DNA of 64,000 bases from NCBI RefSeq assembly GCF_900095025.1, contig NZ_FMBK01000010.1:62001-126000 (forward strand), read 5' to 3'. Both the position numbers and the translations under genes were made by a program. Below, piece after piece: positions 39,135 to 48,776 of this stretch. Positions within the stretch are counted from its first letter, which is position 1; the number at the start of each line of letters is the position of its first letter. The stretch comes from Acinetobacter albensis. GTDB taxonomy: Bacteria; Pseudomonadota; Gammaproteobacteria; Pseudomonadales; Moraxellaceae. The notes under the pieces were generated by a model, which did not search any database, was not told where the DNA came from, and saw only the letters and a list, made by a program, of their open reading frames with translations.

Positions 39135-40583
39135 ATGAAACTTACAATTAATACGTCATTTCAAGAGAATACGTCTAGTCCATATTTGTTGATATTAGTG
39201 GATTCTGAGCACTTACAAAAGGTTGCTTCTACTTATAAAATCAATGATTTAAACACTATAATAGAGGCTGCACAATTTAAAAGCAGCTTAACTGAAAGCC
39301 TAACACTGATCGGCAAAGTTGCTCAGTGTAATCATACTGTACTCATGGGTATCGATAAAGCAAACGATCTTTCCCCAGCCAAATTAGCAAAAATTGCACA
39401 AAGTATTATCAAAGCGTCACAAAAAAAATTCAAACAGATCAGTATTGATATTTCTGCATTAACATCTGAACAACATTATTTATTTGCTCTGGCTTTAACG
39501 CAAGCCAATTATATTTTTGATGAATACAAATCGAAGAAAAATCACTGCATTCTTGAAACGATTCATCTTATTTCAACCGATAGTGCTTTAAATCCGCAAC
39601 AACTCAACTTAATTCATGCAGTACAAACAGGTCAAAGTTGGGCAAGAGATTTAGGAAATCGTCCGGGTAATATTTGTTTCCCTGAGTATTTGGCTGAGCA
39701 AGCGCAAGCCTTGGCCGTAGAATATCCTGAACTACTCAAAGTGACTGTGATTAACGAACAGCAAATGGCAGATTTAGGCATGCATGCCTTTCTGGCCGTA
39801 AGCAAAGGATCAGACCGCCCAGGTCGTGTAATCACACTTGAATATAAAGTTCAAGCTGAACAAGCTCCGATTGTGCTGGTCGGGAAAGGCGTAACTTTTG
39901 ATACAGGTGGTATTTCACTGAAGCCCGGTCTTGGTATGGATGAAATGAAATATGATATGTGTGGAGCTGCCTCTGTATTAGGCACCATGCGTGCACTCTG
40001 TGAAGCAAAATTGCCCATTCATGTTGTGGGTGCAATTGCAGCCGCTGAAAATATGCCTTCTGGTCATGCGACACGTCCAGGTGACATTGTGACGACCATG
40101 AGTGGACAAACGGTCGAAATTTTAAACACCGATGCAGAAGGTCGTTTGGTGCTCTGTGATACCCTGACCTATATCCAACGCTATAAGCCAGCTTTAGTCA
40201 TTGATATCGCAACATTAACAGGTGCTTGTGTAGTGGCTTTAGGTTCAGTTCTCACGGGTATGTTCTCACCAGATGATGAACTTGCTGCTGAAATTCAGGC
40301 TGCGGGACAAAGCTCATTTGACCGCGTATGGCGTATGCCAGTGATCGATGATTATCAAGAACAGTTAGACTCTCCATTTGCAGATATTGCCAATATTGGT
40401 GGTCCTAAAGCAGGTGCGGTGACTGCTGCCTGTTTCTTGCAACGCTTTACTCGTGAGTATCGCTGGGCACATTTGGATATTGCAGGAACAGCATGGAACT
40501 CAGGTGCGGCTAAAGGTGCAACAGGTCGTCCTGTACCCTTATTGATGCAATTTTTAGCCAATCGTGCACAAGCAAATGGCTAA
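39135..40583 (+). CDS. pepA: Leucyl aminopeptidase PepA
   Basis: A 482-residue M17 aminopeptidase. The dizinc/manganese site is seen in [25 protein letters not shown] and the signature [10 protein letters not shown]. It removes N-terminal residues from peptides; PepA of E. coli also binds DNA in Xer recombination at cer and in carAB control. The first 170 residues form the less conserved N-terminal domain. A longer in-frame start would add 24 residues unlike the family. It overlaps holC. Confidence 0.95.
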   Translation: MKLTINTSFQENTSSPYLLILVDSEHLQKVASTYKINDLNTIIEAAQFKSSLTESLTLIGKVAQCNHTVLMGIDKANDLSPAKLAKIAQSIIKASQKKFKQISIDISALTSEQHYLFALALTQANYIFDEYKSKKNHCILETIHLISTDSALNPQQLNLIHAVQTGQSWARDLGNRPGNICFPEYLAEQAQALAVEYPELLKVTVINEQQMADLGMHAFLAVSKGSDRPGRVITLEYKVQAEQAPIVLVGKGVTFDTGGISLKPGLGMDEMKYDMCGAASVLGTMRALCEAKLPIHVVGAIAAAENMPSGHATRPGDIVTTMSGQTVEILNTDAEGRLVLCDTLTYIQRYKPALVIDIATLTGACVVALGSVLTGMFSPDDELAAEIQAAGQSSFDRVWRMPVIDDYQEQLDSPFADIANIGGPKAGAVTAACFLQRFTREYRWAHLDIAGTAWNSGAAKGATGRPVPLLMQFLANRAQANG

Positions 40584-40983
40584 AGTTAGCTTTTATTTAT
40601 TTGAAAAAAGCAATGAACGGCAAGTGGAAAGTACTTGCCGTTTATGCCGTAAGATTTTGAAGAAATCAGAACGTATCTGGCTTTATTGCGACCATCCAGA
40701 ATTGCAGCAGCAACTCGATGAACAGTTATGGACTTTTGATGCCAGTAGTTTTATTCCACACGGCATTGACCAAGAGCAGGCCACGGTTTGTATTTCCTCT
40801 CGACTGCCTGAACAAGCAGATTGGATTGTGTTTAATTTTAACAATCAAGCGCTTGAACAGATTGATAAATTTGTTCACATTATAGAAATTATTGAAAATA
40901 ACGAAACGGCCAAACAACTGGGGCGTAAAAAGTTTAAGCAATATCGACAATTCGGTATTGAACCACGAACCTTCAAGCTGTAG
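40576..40983 (+). CDS. holC: DNA polymerase III subunit chi
   Basis: A 135-residue HolC protein, starting MAKVSFYLF and containing [32 protein letters not shown], the chi signature region. Chi links the clamp loader to single-strand binding protein. The ATG lies inside the last codons of pepA (8-base overlap), so translation is coupled, as in E. coli pepA-holC. In E. coli valS follows; here an unknown coiled-coil gene follows instead. Confidence 0.92.
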   Translation: MAKVSFYLFEKSNERQVESTCRLCRKILKKSERIWLYCDHPELQQQLDEQLWTFDASSFIPHGIDQEQATVCISSRLPEQADWIVFNFNNQALEQIDKFVHIIEIIENNETAKQLGRKKFKQYRQFGIEPRTFKL

Positions 40984-41008
40984 CCGAACAATTGAAACAA
41001 GGAGATGC

Positions 41009-41650
41009 ATGGTGGCATTAAATGTCGGTCAAGATTTTAAACAGCGCTGGTTAAATGTGCCTGATGCTGTTCGTCAGACATTTATTGATGACCTTTATCG
41101 TGTCTGTAACGTACTTAAACCTGAAACCAATACGCAAAAATGGTTAGAAAAAGATGAACTCGCGCAAAAACAATCGTTTGAGAAAATGGAAACTGCTTAT
41201 GCAGAACGCAAAGCTCAACTGATTGAAGACGCACGGTTACGTCGTCAACATGCCTTAGAACAGTCTTTAGCAAATAAACGCGCAGCACAAAAAGCATTTG
41301 CTGAAAGCTTACAACAGGATGAAGTACGACAATTTATTGAGCAAACACAGACTTTAAATTTTATTCGTCAAAATCTAGAACGTGAAACGCAAACCTATAC
41401 AGCGCGGTATCATAAAAATCCTGAAGGTTCAGCGCTAAATTTTGCCAAGGGCATACTTTCTATTCAGGATAATCAAATTTTATCAGAACTCGAAAGTGTA
41501 CGTTTACGTCTTGAATTAGAAGCAGAAACCTTGATTGAACAAGCAGTGACTGTATTTCGTGCTAAATTGCACCAAGCCAGCCAAGAAGAAATTCAATATA
41601 TTTTAGAGCATTCAGATTTTTCAGCAGAAAAACCAAAACCTTTGGTATAA
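41009..41650 (+). CDS. Uncharacterised coiled-coil protein downstream of holC
   Basis: A 213-residue cytoplasmic protein I do not recognise. It has no signal peptide or membrane segment. The middle (about residues 50-130) is very rich in Gln, Glu, Ala, Lys and Arg and looks like a long helical coiled coil. The N-terminal GQDFKQRWLNVPDAVRQTFIDDLYRVC block looks globular. The start used here has AAGGAG five bases upstream; an earlier in-frame start lies inside holC. Its position after holC suggests a link with replication, but this is only context. Confidence 0.75.
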   Translation: MVALNVGQDFKQRWLNVPDAVRQTFIDDLYRVCNVLKPETNTQKWLEKDELAQKQSFEKMETAYAERKAQLIEDARLRRQHALEQSLANKRAAQKAFAESLQQDEVRQFIEQTQTLNFIRQNLERETQTYTARYHKNPEGSALNFAKGILSIQDNQILSELESVRLRLELEAETLIEQAVTVFRAKLHQASQEEIQYILEHSDFSAEKPKPLV

Positions 41651-42063
41651 GTTTTAAACAACTGAAATTGAATTTATTTTTTGTCATCTAAATAAAATAT
41701 CGATTTCAAAAATGCTTATGTCTTAAAATCAATCTATTGAATGAGATGATCTAAATTCTCGTTGAATATGATTTCATTCAGGACGAAAAAACGGATATCT
41801 TGGAGTAAATTTCAACTCAGATTGCTGCATTGCACTCAGGTGAAAATGCAGTATATCTGCTTAAAAATTATGCATTCACCCTACCAACTTTCACTCAATT
41901 GCTTCTATATTTCCCGTGAAGCGAAAAAAGGGGAGTAAGCCTCACTAGCTGCCCAACTAAGTTATTGGATAAGCCCTAGCGCCCTCATTCTTACCAAAGA
42001 TTAGAATCATTTAAAATTTATAATAAATCAAAAATTGAGTTAAATAAGTTCTAAATTTAAAAG
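41651..42063. other. Non-coding gap after the holC-linked gene
   Basis: A 413-base region between two convergent genes. It has no terminator with a clear T-run and no credible gene. A short open frame at about 41846-41938 (30 codons) and a parallel one with one stop suggest either chance or the decayed remains of a gene. The base composition is mixed, with a G/C-richer patch at 41910-41990. Confidence 0.45.
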
Positions 42064-42609
42064 TTAAAATGAATCAACGGCGACTTCTAGCAGATTGCCT
42101 GCACCATAACCTATTCCCAACAATAAGAAGATCCAAATCAAACTTCCTGCAATATTATATGCAGTAAAACTTAATATATTCATATGCCCTGCCCCCGCAG
42201 CAAAGGGTGCAAAAGAACGTACAAAAGGAATAAAGCGCGCCACTAAAATAGTTTTACCACCATGTTTGGTAAAATAATGATTGGTCTTCTTAATATATTC
42301 TGGTTTTAAAAATCGTGAATGCGCGTGAAAAAACTTAAACCCCAATACCTTCCCCGTATAATAATTAACGCTATAGCCCAATACAGCTGCACTAAAAAGT
42401 AACGCACCCATATAGGGTAAATGAATGACATCTGTCGTTGAACAAAGTGCACCAATTGCGATCAGCAAACTGTCTCCTGGCAGGAAAAACATAAACACTG
42501 AACCTGTTTCTGCAAAAATAATCAGAAATAATATGGCATAAATCCACAGACCATACTGGTCTAATAAGGTCGGCAACCATTGTTCAAGATGCATTAAAAA
42601 CTCAAGCAT
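42064..42609 (-). CDS. DedA family membrane protein
   Basis: A 181-residue DedA/SNARE-associated protein with about four to five membrane helices. Motifs: FAETGSVFMFFLPGDSLL near residue 33, GYSVNYYTGKVLG, and FLKPEYIKKTNHYFTKHGGKTILVARFIPFVRSFAPFAAG, which is the family signature. DedA proteins support membrane potential and flip undecaprenyl phosphate or phospholipids. The start used here has GGAAAAGG just upstream; a longer start would add 21 residues without support. Confidence 0.92.
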   Translation of the reverse strand: MLEFLMHLEQWLPTLLDQYGLWIYAILFLIIFAETGSVFMFFLPGDSLLIAIGALCSTTDVIHLPYMGALLFSAAVLGYSVNYYTGKVLGFKFFHAHSRFLKPEYIKKTNHYFTKHGGKTILVARFIPFVRSFAPFAAGAGHMNILSFTAYNIAGSLIWIFLLLGIGYGAGNLLEVAVDSF

Positions 42610-42669
42610 TTTTACCTTTTCCAGCTTTTCTGTGTTCTGAATACAATAGCTTAAAATGATACAAAGACA

Positions 42670-42711
42670 CAAAAAAAGCAGCCTGATTTTTCAATAAGAC
42701 TGCTTTTTTAT
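42670..42711 (-). terminator. Intrinsic terminator after ribE
   Basis: On the minus strand GCAGTCT pairs with AGGCTGC (one G-U pair), extended by A/T pairs, around a 12-base loop and followed by a T-run. It follows ribE by about a dozen bases and precedes the DedA gene. Confidence 0.75.
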
Positions 42712-42722
42712 TTTATAGATTT

Positions 42723-43382
42723 TTATTTCAAGAAACCATTTTCGGCTAGAAAAGCCATACTTAATTTAGAAGTTTGCTGTGTATCAGCTGCTTGATCACC
42801 CAACATTAAACGTTCGATATAACGAGCCAAAACATCCACTTCTAAATTGACTTTTACACCCGTTTTCCACGTGCCGATATTGGTTCGATCTGCAGTATGT
42901 GGAATCAAATTCAGGCTAATGATATTGCCGCGCAAATGATTAATGGTCAGACTAATGCCATCAACCGTCACGGAGCCCTTTTCGGCCAAATATTTGGCAA
43001 TTTCAGCAGGTGCAGTCACTTCATAATAAATTGAACGCGCATCTTCACGTACAACAGTAATTTCGCCCACAGCATCGACATGTCCACTGACAATATGCCC
43101 ACCAAAACGTGTGGTTGGTAACATTGCCTTTTCAACATTAACGCGCTGCCCAACTTTCCAAGTGCCAAGCGTAGTACGGTTTAAACTTTCACGCGATACA
43201 TCGGCTGCATACCAGTTTTCACCCCATTCAATCACGGTTAAACAAATACCATTGGTGGCAATCGAATCCCCTAAATGTACATCCGACATGTCTAACTCAG
43301 TTCCAATTCGTAAACGGACATCACCACCTACGCTTTGTACGCTTTCCACTTTGCCTAAGCTTTCAATAATACCTGTAAACAT
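42723..43382 (-). CDS. ribE: Riboflavin synthase, alpha subunit
   Basis: A 219-residue riboflavin synthase made of two lumazine-binding repeats: MFTGIIESLGKVESV at the N-terminus and IPHTADRTNIGTWKTGVKVNLEVDVLARYIER in the C-terminal half. GRD-type substrate loops appear as GGHIVSGHVDAVG and LAEKGSVTVDGISLT. It dismutates lumazine to riboflavin. An earlier in-frame start would add 14 residues before the universal MFTGII. It follows the methylase by 28 bases and is the last gene of the nrdR-ribD-methylase-ribE set. Confidence 0.96.
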   Translation of the reverse strand: MFTGIIESLGKVESVQSVGGDVRLRIGTELDMSDVHLGDSIATNGICLTVIEWGENWYAADVSRESLNRTTLGTWKVGQRVNVEKAMLPTTRFGGHIVSGHVDAVGEITVVREDARSIYYEVTAPAEIAKYLAEKGSVTVDGISLTINHLRGNIISLNLIPHTADRTNIGTWKTGVKVNLEVDVLARYIERLMLGDQAADTQQTSKLSMAFLAENGFLK

Positions 43383-43410
43383 AATTTTTTCTCTATTTCT
43401 CTGATGGTTT

Positions 43411-44703
43411 TTACCACAAAGCAAGTTGTGTACTTACACCAGTGGTATCAACACCGCCCAATTCGGCAAAATGATATAACTGACCTAAAAGTTGGCGTAG
43501 CGGTGGTCCAGATTTGGCATGTGTATCAGTAATTACAATAAATTCTAACACTCGGGCGCGTTCTGATTGACGCTGCTTACTCACCCGATAACGTGGCACA
43601 TCTTGAGTGAGTAAAGTGACCCGCCCACGTTTTAAATTGGCTTGCAATAAATCTGCGGCCTCAATATTACCATCGGTTGAATAACTGGTCAGAATATAAC
43701 GTGCGTTGATGGTAGCCACCAACTTTTCATAAGCTTCTTTGGCATACTTAGAAGAATTGTACTGACTTGGGCGCTCTTTACGCCATGCACGATCAATTCC
43801 GCTTTTAAACCCTTTAGTGTCTGGGGTAGGTAAATCGACCTGATCCCACAGGGTCAAAGCGTTTAACACATGATAATTACTGCTATAGGCATGCTGATTA
43901 TAAGGTGGATCAAGATAAGCCACATCCACCTCAAAAGTACGCATTTGATTGGCCAAATGTTGTGCATCCACACACCACATTTCTGCAGCAGGTTTTTTCG
44001 GTTCACCCATCGGACAAAAGCGACTCGGTGTGAGCCACAGTAACGATTCAATTCGCTCTAAAGCGGTTTGAGTTTTCCCCCCCCAACCATGGTGAAAACT
44101 TTTAAATACACCACTCGTGTTACTGACAAAACTGGCCGAATACAATAACGGGGCCAGCAAAGCCGACATTTCAACATCGTCAATCGCGCCTTGCGCCTGC
44201 CAAGTGGCAATTTGCTGACGAATCGCATCAATCCGCATCCCATTGCGTCGTTTAAAAAACAAACGATCACGAGAAGGATCATAAATTTCATCATTACGTG
44301 GGCAGAGGTTATGCGTCACCCAGCCTTTCACTTCAGGCAAGCGGTTTAAGTAATCAATCGCTTTTTGATAACCACCTAACTCCTTAAAAGCAGGTGCTTC
44401 TGTACAAGATAAAATAGCACTGTTTAAAGCATGACTATAGGGTTCCCAATCATTGGCAATCACCCGATAACCATTTTGACGGGCCAAACGTGAAACCACG
44501 CCTGAACCTGCGAAAAAGTCCGCAAAAATGGGCGAACGACCATTTTTGCTATTTAAAGTTCCTGTACTCTCAAGTGCTTCTAAAATAAGATGCAACAAAC
44601 GACGCTTATTGCCTAAATATGGAACAAGCTGATTAAAAAGATATTCGTCTGTGGTACGTGCTGAATGACGACGCTTATGATAAACCGAAGACTCTGAATT
44701 CAT
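43411..44703 (-). CDS. Orphan DNA N6-adenine methyltransferase (D12 class)
   Basis: A 430-residue enzyme with the D12-class layout: PYLGNKRRLL (28-37), the SAM motif DFFAGSG (62-68), a variable recognition region (about 90-255) and the catalytic DPPY (265-268). It methylates adenine N6 in a short DNA site. No restriction gene is beside it, so it is an orphan. Its ATG overlaps the ribD stop by four bases (ATGA), and ribE follows closely, so it is embedded in a riboflavin operon. From memory, unverified, it may correspond to the A. baumannii AamA enzyme reported to modify GAATTC. Confidence 0.88.
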   Translation of the reverse strand: MNSESSVYHKRRHSARTTDEYLFNQLVPYLGNKRRLLHLILEALESTGTLNSKNGRSPIFADFFAGSGVVSRLARQNGYRVIANDWEPYSHALNSAILSCTEAPAFKELGGYQKAIDYLNRLPEVKGWVTHNLCPRNDEIYDPSRDRLFFKRRNGMRIDAIRQQIATWQAQGAIDDVEMSALLAPLLYSASFVSNTSGVFKSFHHGWGGKTQTALERIESLLWLTPSRFCPMGEPKKPAAEMWCVDAQHLANQMRTFEVDVAYLDPPYNQHAYSSNYHVLNALTLWDQVDLPTPDTKGFKSGIDRAWRKERPSQYNSSKYAKEAYEKLVATINARYILTSYSTDGNIEAADLLQANLKRGRVTLLTQDVPRYRVSKQRQSERARVLEFIVITDTHAKSGPPLRQLLGQLYHFAELGGVDTTGVSTQLALW

Positions 44704-45803
44704 ATTGTCTCTTGGAAAGGAATTAACCTTAAGCGCACATCATTGCCCAACTGGGTAACATCTATAAGCTTAAATCGAAGTTGCTCTGCCATACAGGTAA
44801 AATCTGCATTAAACATTGCACGTGCTGTTTGACCTAAAAAAGTCGGGGCAACATAACTGATCATCTCATCAACCAAATGCTGTTGTAAAAAAGCAGTAGA
44901 TAATGTTGCTCCAGCCTCCACCATCACATCATAAATTTGGTGCTGTGTCGCTAGAGTATGCAACAAGTCTGTTAAAGACTGGATGCTAAATTGTAGCACG
45001 CCTAAATCTGCAAGCTCCTGACGAAAAGGCCCCATAACCATCACCGTTTCAGGCTGCTGTAATATTGTCGCATGAAGCGGCAAACGTCCTTGACGATCAA
45101 GGACTAAGCGTTTCGGTTGAACAACAGTACTTAGATCAGCTACGCCGTCTAATTGACGCACATTCAGCTGACAATCATCTGCAAGCACCGTTTCAATTCC
45201 TGTAATCACAACACTGGAAATCGCTCGCCAGTGTTGTACATCTTGGCGCGCTAAAGCTGAAGTGATCCATTTCGACTCGCCCGATGCCATCGCGGTACGA
45301 CCATCTAAACTAGACGCTACTTTTAAACGTACATAAGGCATGCCGGTTGCCATGGCTTTTAAAAATCCAAGATTTAATTGACGAGCTTCTATTTCACATA
45401 GCCCGACTTCAACATGGATGCCAGCCTCTTTTAAAATTTGTACACCTTTGCCTGCCACCAATGGATTGGGGTCAGAACATGCCACGATGACTTTAGCAAC
45501 GCCCGCTTCCACCAAACTTTTGGCACAAGGTGGTGTCCGACCATAGTGTGCACAAGGTTCTAAAGTCACATAGGCTGTTGCCCCTTGTGCAAGCTTACCT
45601 GCCTGACGCAAAGCAAAGACTTCTGCATGGGGTTGTCCAGCTTGAGGATGAAAACCTTCCCCGACGGATTGACCGTCTTTAACAATTACACAGCCAACAT
45701 TCGGATTGGGCTTGGTTGAGTAACAGCCAAGACGTGCCAATTCAATTGCACGTTGCATCCACCTATGATCATGCTGAATAGAGTCTTGGCTGAACTTAGA
45801 CAT
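44700..45803 (-). CDS. ribD: Bifunctional riboflavin biosynthesis protein RibD
   Basis: A 367-residue fusion. The N-terminal deaminase (about 10-145) has the zinc motif HAEVFAL and PCAHYGRTPPC; the C-terminal reductase (about 155-365) has RLKVASSLDGRTAMASGESKWITS and VMVEAGATLSTAFL. It catalyses two consecutive steps from the GTP cyclohydrolase II product toward lumazine. A longer start would overlap nrdR; the ATG used here lies 10 bases after the nrdR stop codon. It overlaps the methylase gene. Confidence 0.95.
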   Translation of the reverse strand: MSKFSQDSIQHDHRWMQRAIELARLGCYSTKPNPNVGCVIVKDGQSVGEGFHPQAGQPHAEVFALRQAGKLAQGATAYVTLEPCAHYGRTPPCAKSLVEAGVAKVIVACSDPNPLVAGKGVQILKEAGIHVEVGLCEIEARQLNLGFLKAMATGMPYVRLKVASSLDGRTAMASGESKWITSALARQDVQHWRAISSVVITGIETVLADDCQLNVRQLDGVADLSTVVQPKRLVLDRQGRLPLHATILQQPETVMVMGPFRQELADLGVLQFSIQSLTDLLHTLATQHQIYDVMVEAGATLSTAFLQQHLVDEMISYVAPTFLGQTARAMFNADFTCMAEQLRFKLIDVTQLGNDVRLRLIPFQETI

Positions 45804-45813
45804 CTTTAAACTC

Positions 45814-46272
45814 TTAATGTTCACGTTGTTGCATTTGTTCAATTTGATCTCGAAATGCTTCTACATCTTGAAAGTCTTGATAAACCGAAGCAAAACGCAC
45901 ATAGGCCACATGGTCAAGGGCAAACAAGGATTGCATAACAATTTCCCCAATGGTACGTGATTTGACATCACGTTCCCCCAAACGACGAATTTGTAATTGA
46001 ATATCGCTGAGTACAGTTTCAATTTGCTCTTGTGTCACAGGACGTTTTTGTAGCGCATGCATCAAGGAACGACGCATTTTCGCTTCATCAAAAGGTTCAC
46101 TTTTACCATCAGATTTTATGACCCGCGGCATCACAACTTCATAAGTTTCAAAGGTGGTAAAACGTTCTCCGCAACTGATACATTCACGACGGCGACGAAT
46201 CTGACAACCTTCGGCTGCCAATCGTGAATCAATCACTTTACTATCTGAGGCGTTGCAAAATGGGCAATGCAT
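45814..46272 (-). CDS. nrdR: Transcriptional repressor NrdR
   Basis: A 152-residue regulator with an N-terminal zinc ribbon ([15 protein letters not shown] and [17 protein letters not shown]) and an ATP-cone (about residues 49-139, with [23 protein letters not shown]). It senses ATP/dATP and represses ribonucleotide reductase genes through NrdR boxes. nrdR-ribD is a frequent neighbour pair in proteobacteria. Confidence 0.97.
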   Translation of the reverse strand: MHCPFCNASDSKVIDSRLAAEGCQIRRRRECISCGERFTTFETYEVVMPRVIKSDGKSEPFDEAKMRRSLMHALQKRPVTQEQIETVLSDIQLQIRRLGERDVKSRTIGEIVMQSLFALDHVAYVRFASVYQDFQDVEAFRDQIEQMQQREH

Positions 46273-46351
46273 AGCACTTTAATTGAACAAATCAAATCGG
46301 ATTTAAAGTGTAGCAAAAATTCTGTGCTTTGTAGAGGCTTACGCAATATAT

Positions 46352-46382
46352 GGAAAAAAAACAGCCCTTTCGGGCTGTTTCA
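46352..46382 (-). terminator. Intrinsic terminator after amtB
   Basis: Stem AACAGCCC / GGGCTGTT with a 4-base loop. On the minus strand it is followed by eight T residues and lies about 30 bases after the amtB stop codon. Confidence 0.9.
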
Positions 46383-46410
46383 CACAATATATTGATAATG
46401 TATGTCTGTA

Positions 46411-47808
46411 TTATTCTACACGTTCACCGTGTTGGCTTAAGTCCAAGCCCATACGTTCATCATCACTCGCCACACGTAACCCCATCACCACATCAATCAC
46501 TTTAAGAATAATGAATGTCAACACTGCTGAGTAAGCAATAGTCGCAAGCACACCTTCTGTTTGTATCCATAATTGATGTAACATATCGGTCGGTGCTTTA
46601 TCCCCCATAATGAAATCACTGGCAAATACCGCTGTTAAAAGCGCACCAACAATACCACCCACGCCATGTAGACCAAAAGCGTCTAATGAATCATCAGCTT
46701 TGAGTAAGCGTTTAAGTGCAGTAATGCCCCAGAAGCATACCACTCCGCCAATTAAGCCCATTGCAAGTGCACCACTGACGGTTACAAAGCCTGCCGCAGG
46801 AGTAATGACCACTAAGCCTGCAACTGCGCCAGATGCACCACCAAGAACCGATGCTTTACCGCGTACCACTTTCTCTGTAATTAACCATGCGATTGCTGCT
46901 GCTGCTGCTGCCACTTGCGTTACAACCAAAGCATAACCTGCAGAACCATTTGCACCCAGTGCAGAACCACCATTAAAGCCAAACCAACCGACCCAAACCA
47001 AACTCGCACCAATAACCGTCAAAGTCAGATTATGCGGTGCCATAGATTCACGGCCCAAGCCCATACGTTTTCCGAGCATATAGGCCGCAACTAGACCAGC
47101 GACACCAGAGTTAATATGCACCACGGTACCACCAGCAAAGTCAAGCGCACCATCATTTCCTAACCAACCACCACCCCATACCCAGTGGGTAATTGGTGCG
47201 TAAACAACAACGCTCCAAACCGTAATAAAGGCAACAAAAGCGCCAAATTTCATACGTTCTGCAATTGAGCCAGTAATAATAGCAACAGTAATAATGGCAA
47301 ATGTCATTTGGAAAATAACAAACAAGATTTCAGGAATAGTGCCCGTTAATGCATCTGTGGTAATGCCTGAAAGCATTATTTTATCTAAGCCTCCCACAAA
47401 AGCATTGCCCTCACTAAAAGCCAAGCTATAACCAATTACAACCCAAGTTATACTGACAATCGCAGCGGCCACAAAACTGTGCGCCATGGTCGCTAACACA
47501 TTTTTCTTACGTACCATACCGCCGTAAAATAACGCTAAGCCTGGAATCGTCATCAGTAGAACCAACGCAGTAGAAACTAATATCCACGCGGTATCACCTG
47601 TATCTAATTTGACTTCTTGTTCGACAGGTGTTGCTGCTGGAGCAGGTGCTACAGCCAATTCAGAATTCGTTGTTAATGATGTATCAGTTGTTTCAACGAC
47701 TGCCACATTTTCAGCAGTTGTGGCTGCGGTTACAGTTTCTTCAGCCCATGCAACCGAACCACCTAAAAGTGCGCCAGACAAACTGAGCGCAATAAGCATT
47801 TTTTTCAT
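46411..47808 (-). CDS. amtB: Ammonium transporter AmtB
   Basis: A 465-residue ammonium channel. An N-terminal signal peptide is followed by an Ala/Thr/Glu/Val-rich stretch of about 50 residues and then eleven membrane helices. Conserved family motifs include ALFYGGMVRKKNVL, AGGTVVHINSGVAGL (pore His) and FGLHGVGGIVGALLTAVFA (second pore His). GlnK binds its cytoplasmic face when nitrogen is sufficient. It follows glnK by 58 bases and shares its promoter. The long leader segment is somewhat unusual compared with E. coli AmtB. Confidence 0.95.
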   Translation of the reverse strand: MKKMLIALSLSGALLGGSVAWAEETVTAATTAENVAVVETTDTSLTTNSELAVAPAPAATPVEQEVKLDTGDTAWILVSTALVLLMTIPGLALFYGGMVRKKNVLATMAHSFVAAAIVSITWVVIGYSLAFSEGNAFVGGLDKIMLSGITTDALTGTIPEILFVIFQMTFAIITVAIITGSIAERMKFGAFVAFITVWSVVVYAPITHWVWGGGWLGNDGALDFAGGTVVHINSGVAGLVAAYMLGKRMGLGRESMAPHNLTLTVIGASLVWVGWFGFNGGSALGANGSAGYALVVTQVAAAAAAIAWLITEKVVRGKASVLGGASGAVAGLVVITPAAGFVTVSGALAMGLIGGVVCFWGITALKRLLKADDSLDAFGLHGVGGIVGALLTAVFASDFIMGDKAPTDMLHQLWIQTEGVLATIAYSAVLTFIILKVIDVVMGLRVASDDERMGLDLSQHGERVE

Positions 47809-47866
47809 TGGTATCCCCCAACCTAGTTTTTTGAGTTACTAGGTACTCAGCAAACTTCATGCCAAA

Positions 47867-48226
<360 letters not shown>

Positions 48227-48245
48227 TCACCAGTAAGGTTTTATG

Positions 48246-48262
48246 TTCAAAATTCGTGCCAA
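48246..48262 (-). promoter_or_regulatory. Sigma-54-type promoter of glnK-amtB
   Basis: On the minus strand the sequence reads TTGGCACGAATTTTGAA: TGGCAC, five bases, then TTGAA. The -24 GG is perfect; the -12 element is GA rather than GC. The -12 G is 43 bases before the glnK ATG, giving a leader of about 30 bases. A role in nitrogen control by NtrC is inferred. Confidence 0.7.
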
Positions 48263-48481
48263 AACTTCTAAGGTTGGGGGAATAAAAGTATTTAACACGC
48301 GTTTTCTTTATAACCTATTTTACTCTTTTAGTCGGCGTTTGATTTTCAAAAATAAACTTTTTTACTATAAAATTAACGATTTTATAGATCTGGGCTTCTG
48401 ATATCTGATCGATAAGCGCTATGGTCTAAGCATGACCAATGTTACACTGTGCACACTTATCCATCATTATAGAACTTCACA

Positions 48482-48709
48482 ATGATCGAAACTTTATTAC
48501 AAGCAATCATGGAACAAATAGAGCAGCCTAAAAAGGATGTCGAACATAATTTACGTGCTTTACTCAATGAAGCCGTATCCAAAATGGATCTAGTCTCCAA
48601 AGATGAAATAGAGAGACAACGTACTGCACTCAACAATGCCAATTTGCGCTTAAATGAACTGCTTAAACAGGTTGAAGCTTTAGAGATTAAGATCTACAAC
48701 AATAAATAA
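48482..48709 (+). CDS. ubiK: Ubiquinone biosynthesis accessory factor UbiK
   Basis: A 75-residue BMFP-domain protein (YqiC family). An N-terminal amphipathic segment (MIETLLQAIMEQIEQPKKDVEHNL) is followed by MDLVSKDEIERQRTALNNANLRLNELLKQVEALE, a coiled coil that forms trimers. In E. coli UbiK interacts with UbiJ and helps aerobic ubiquinone synthesis. It stands alone before comM, which has its own weak ribosome site. Confidence 0.88.
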   Translation: MIETLLQAIMEQIEQPKKDVEHNLRALLNEAVSKMDLVSKDEIERQRTALNNANLRLNELLKQVEALEIKIYNNK

Positions 48710-48776
48710 GCGCGTTTTCAGTGCATTAAACTTTATAAAATGATTAAAAATAACGCACTTTAATGGAATAATAAAA

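Noticed and set aside
46610-46936. A 108-codon Ala/Pro/Thr-rich frame antisense to amtB
   Set aside because: Reverse complement of a conserved membrane protein; composition is an artefact.
48430-48460. GTGCAC word upstream of glnK as an NtrC site
   Set aside because: Only a half-site match; no TGCAC-N5-GTGCA pair is present, and it is nearer to ubiK than to the sigma-54 promoter.
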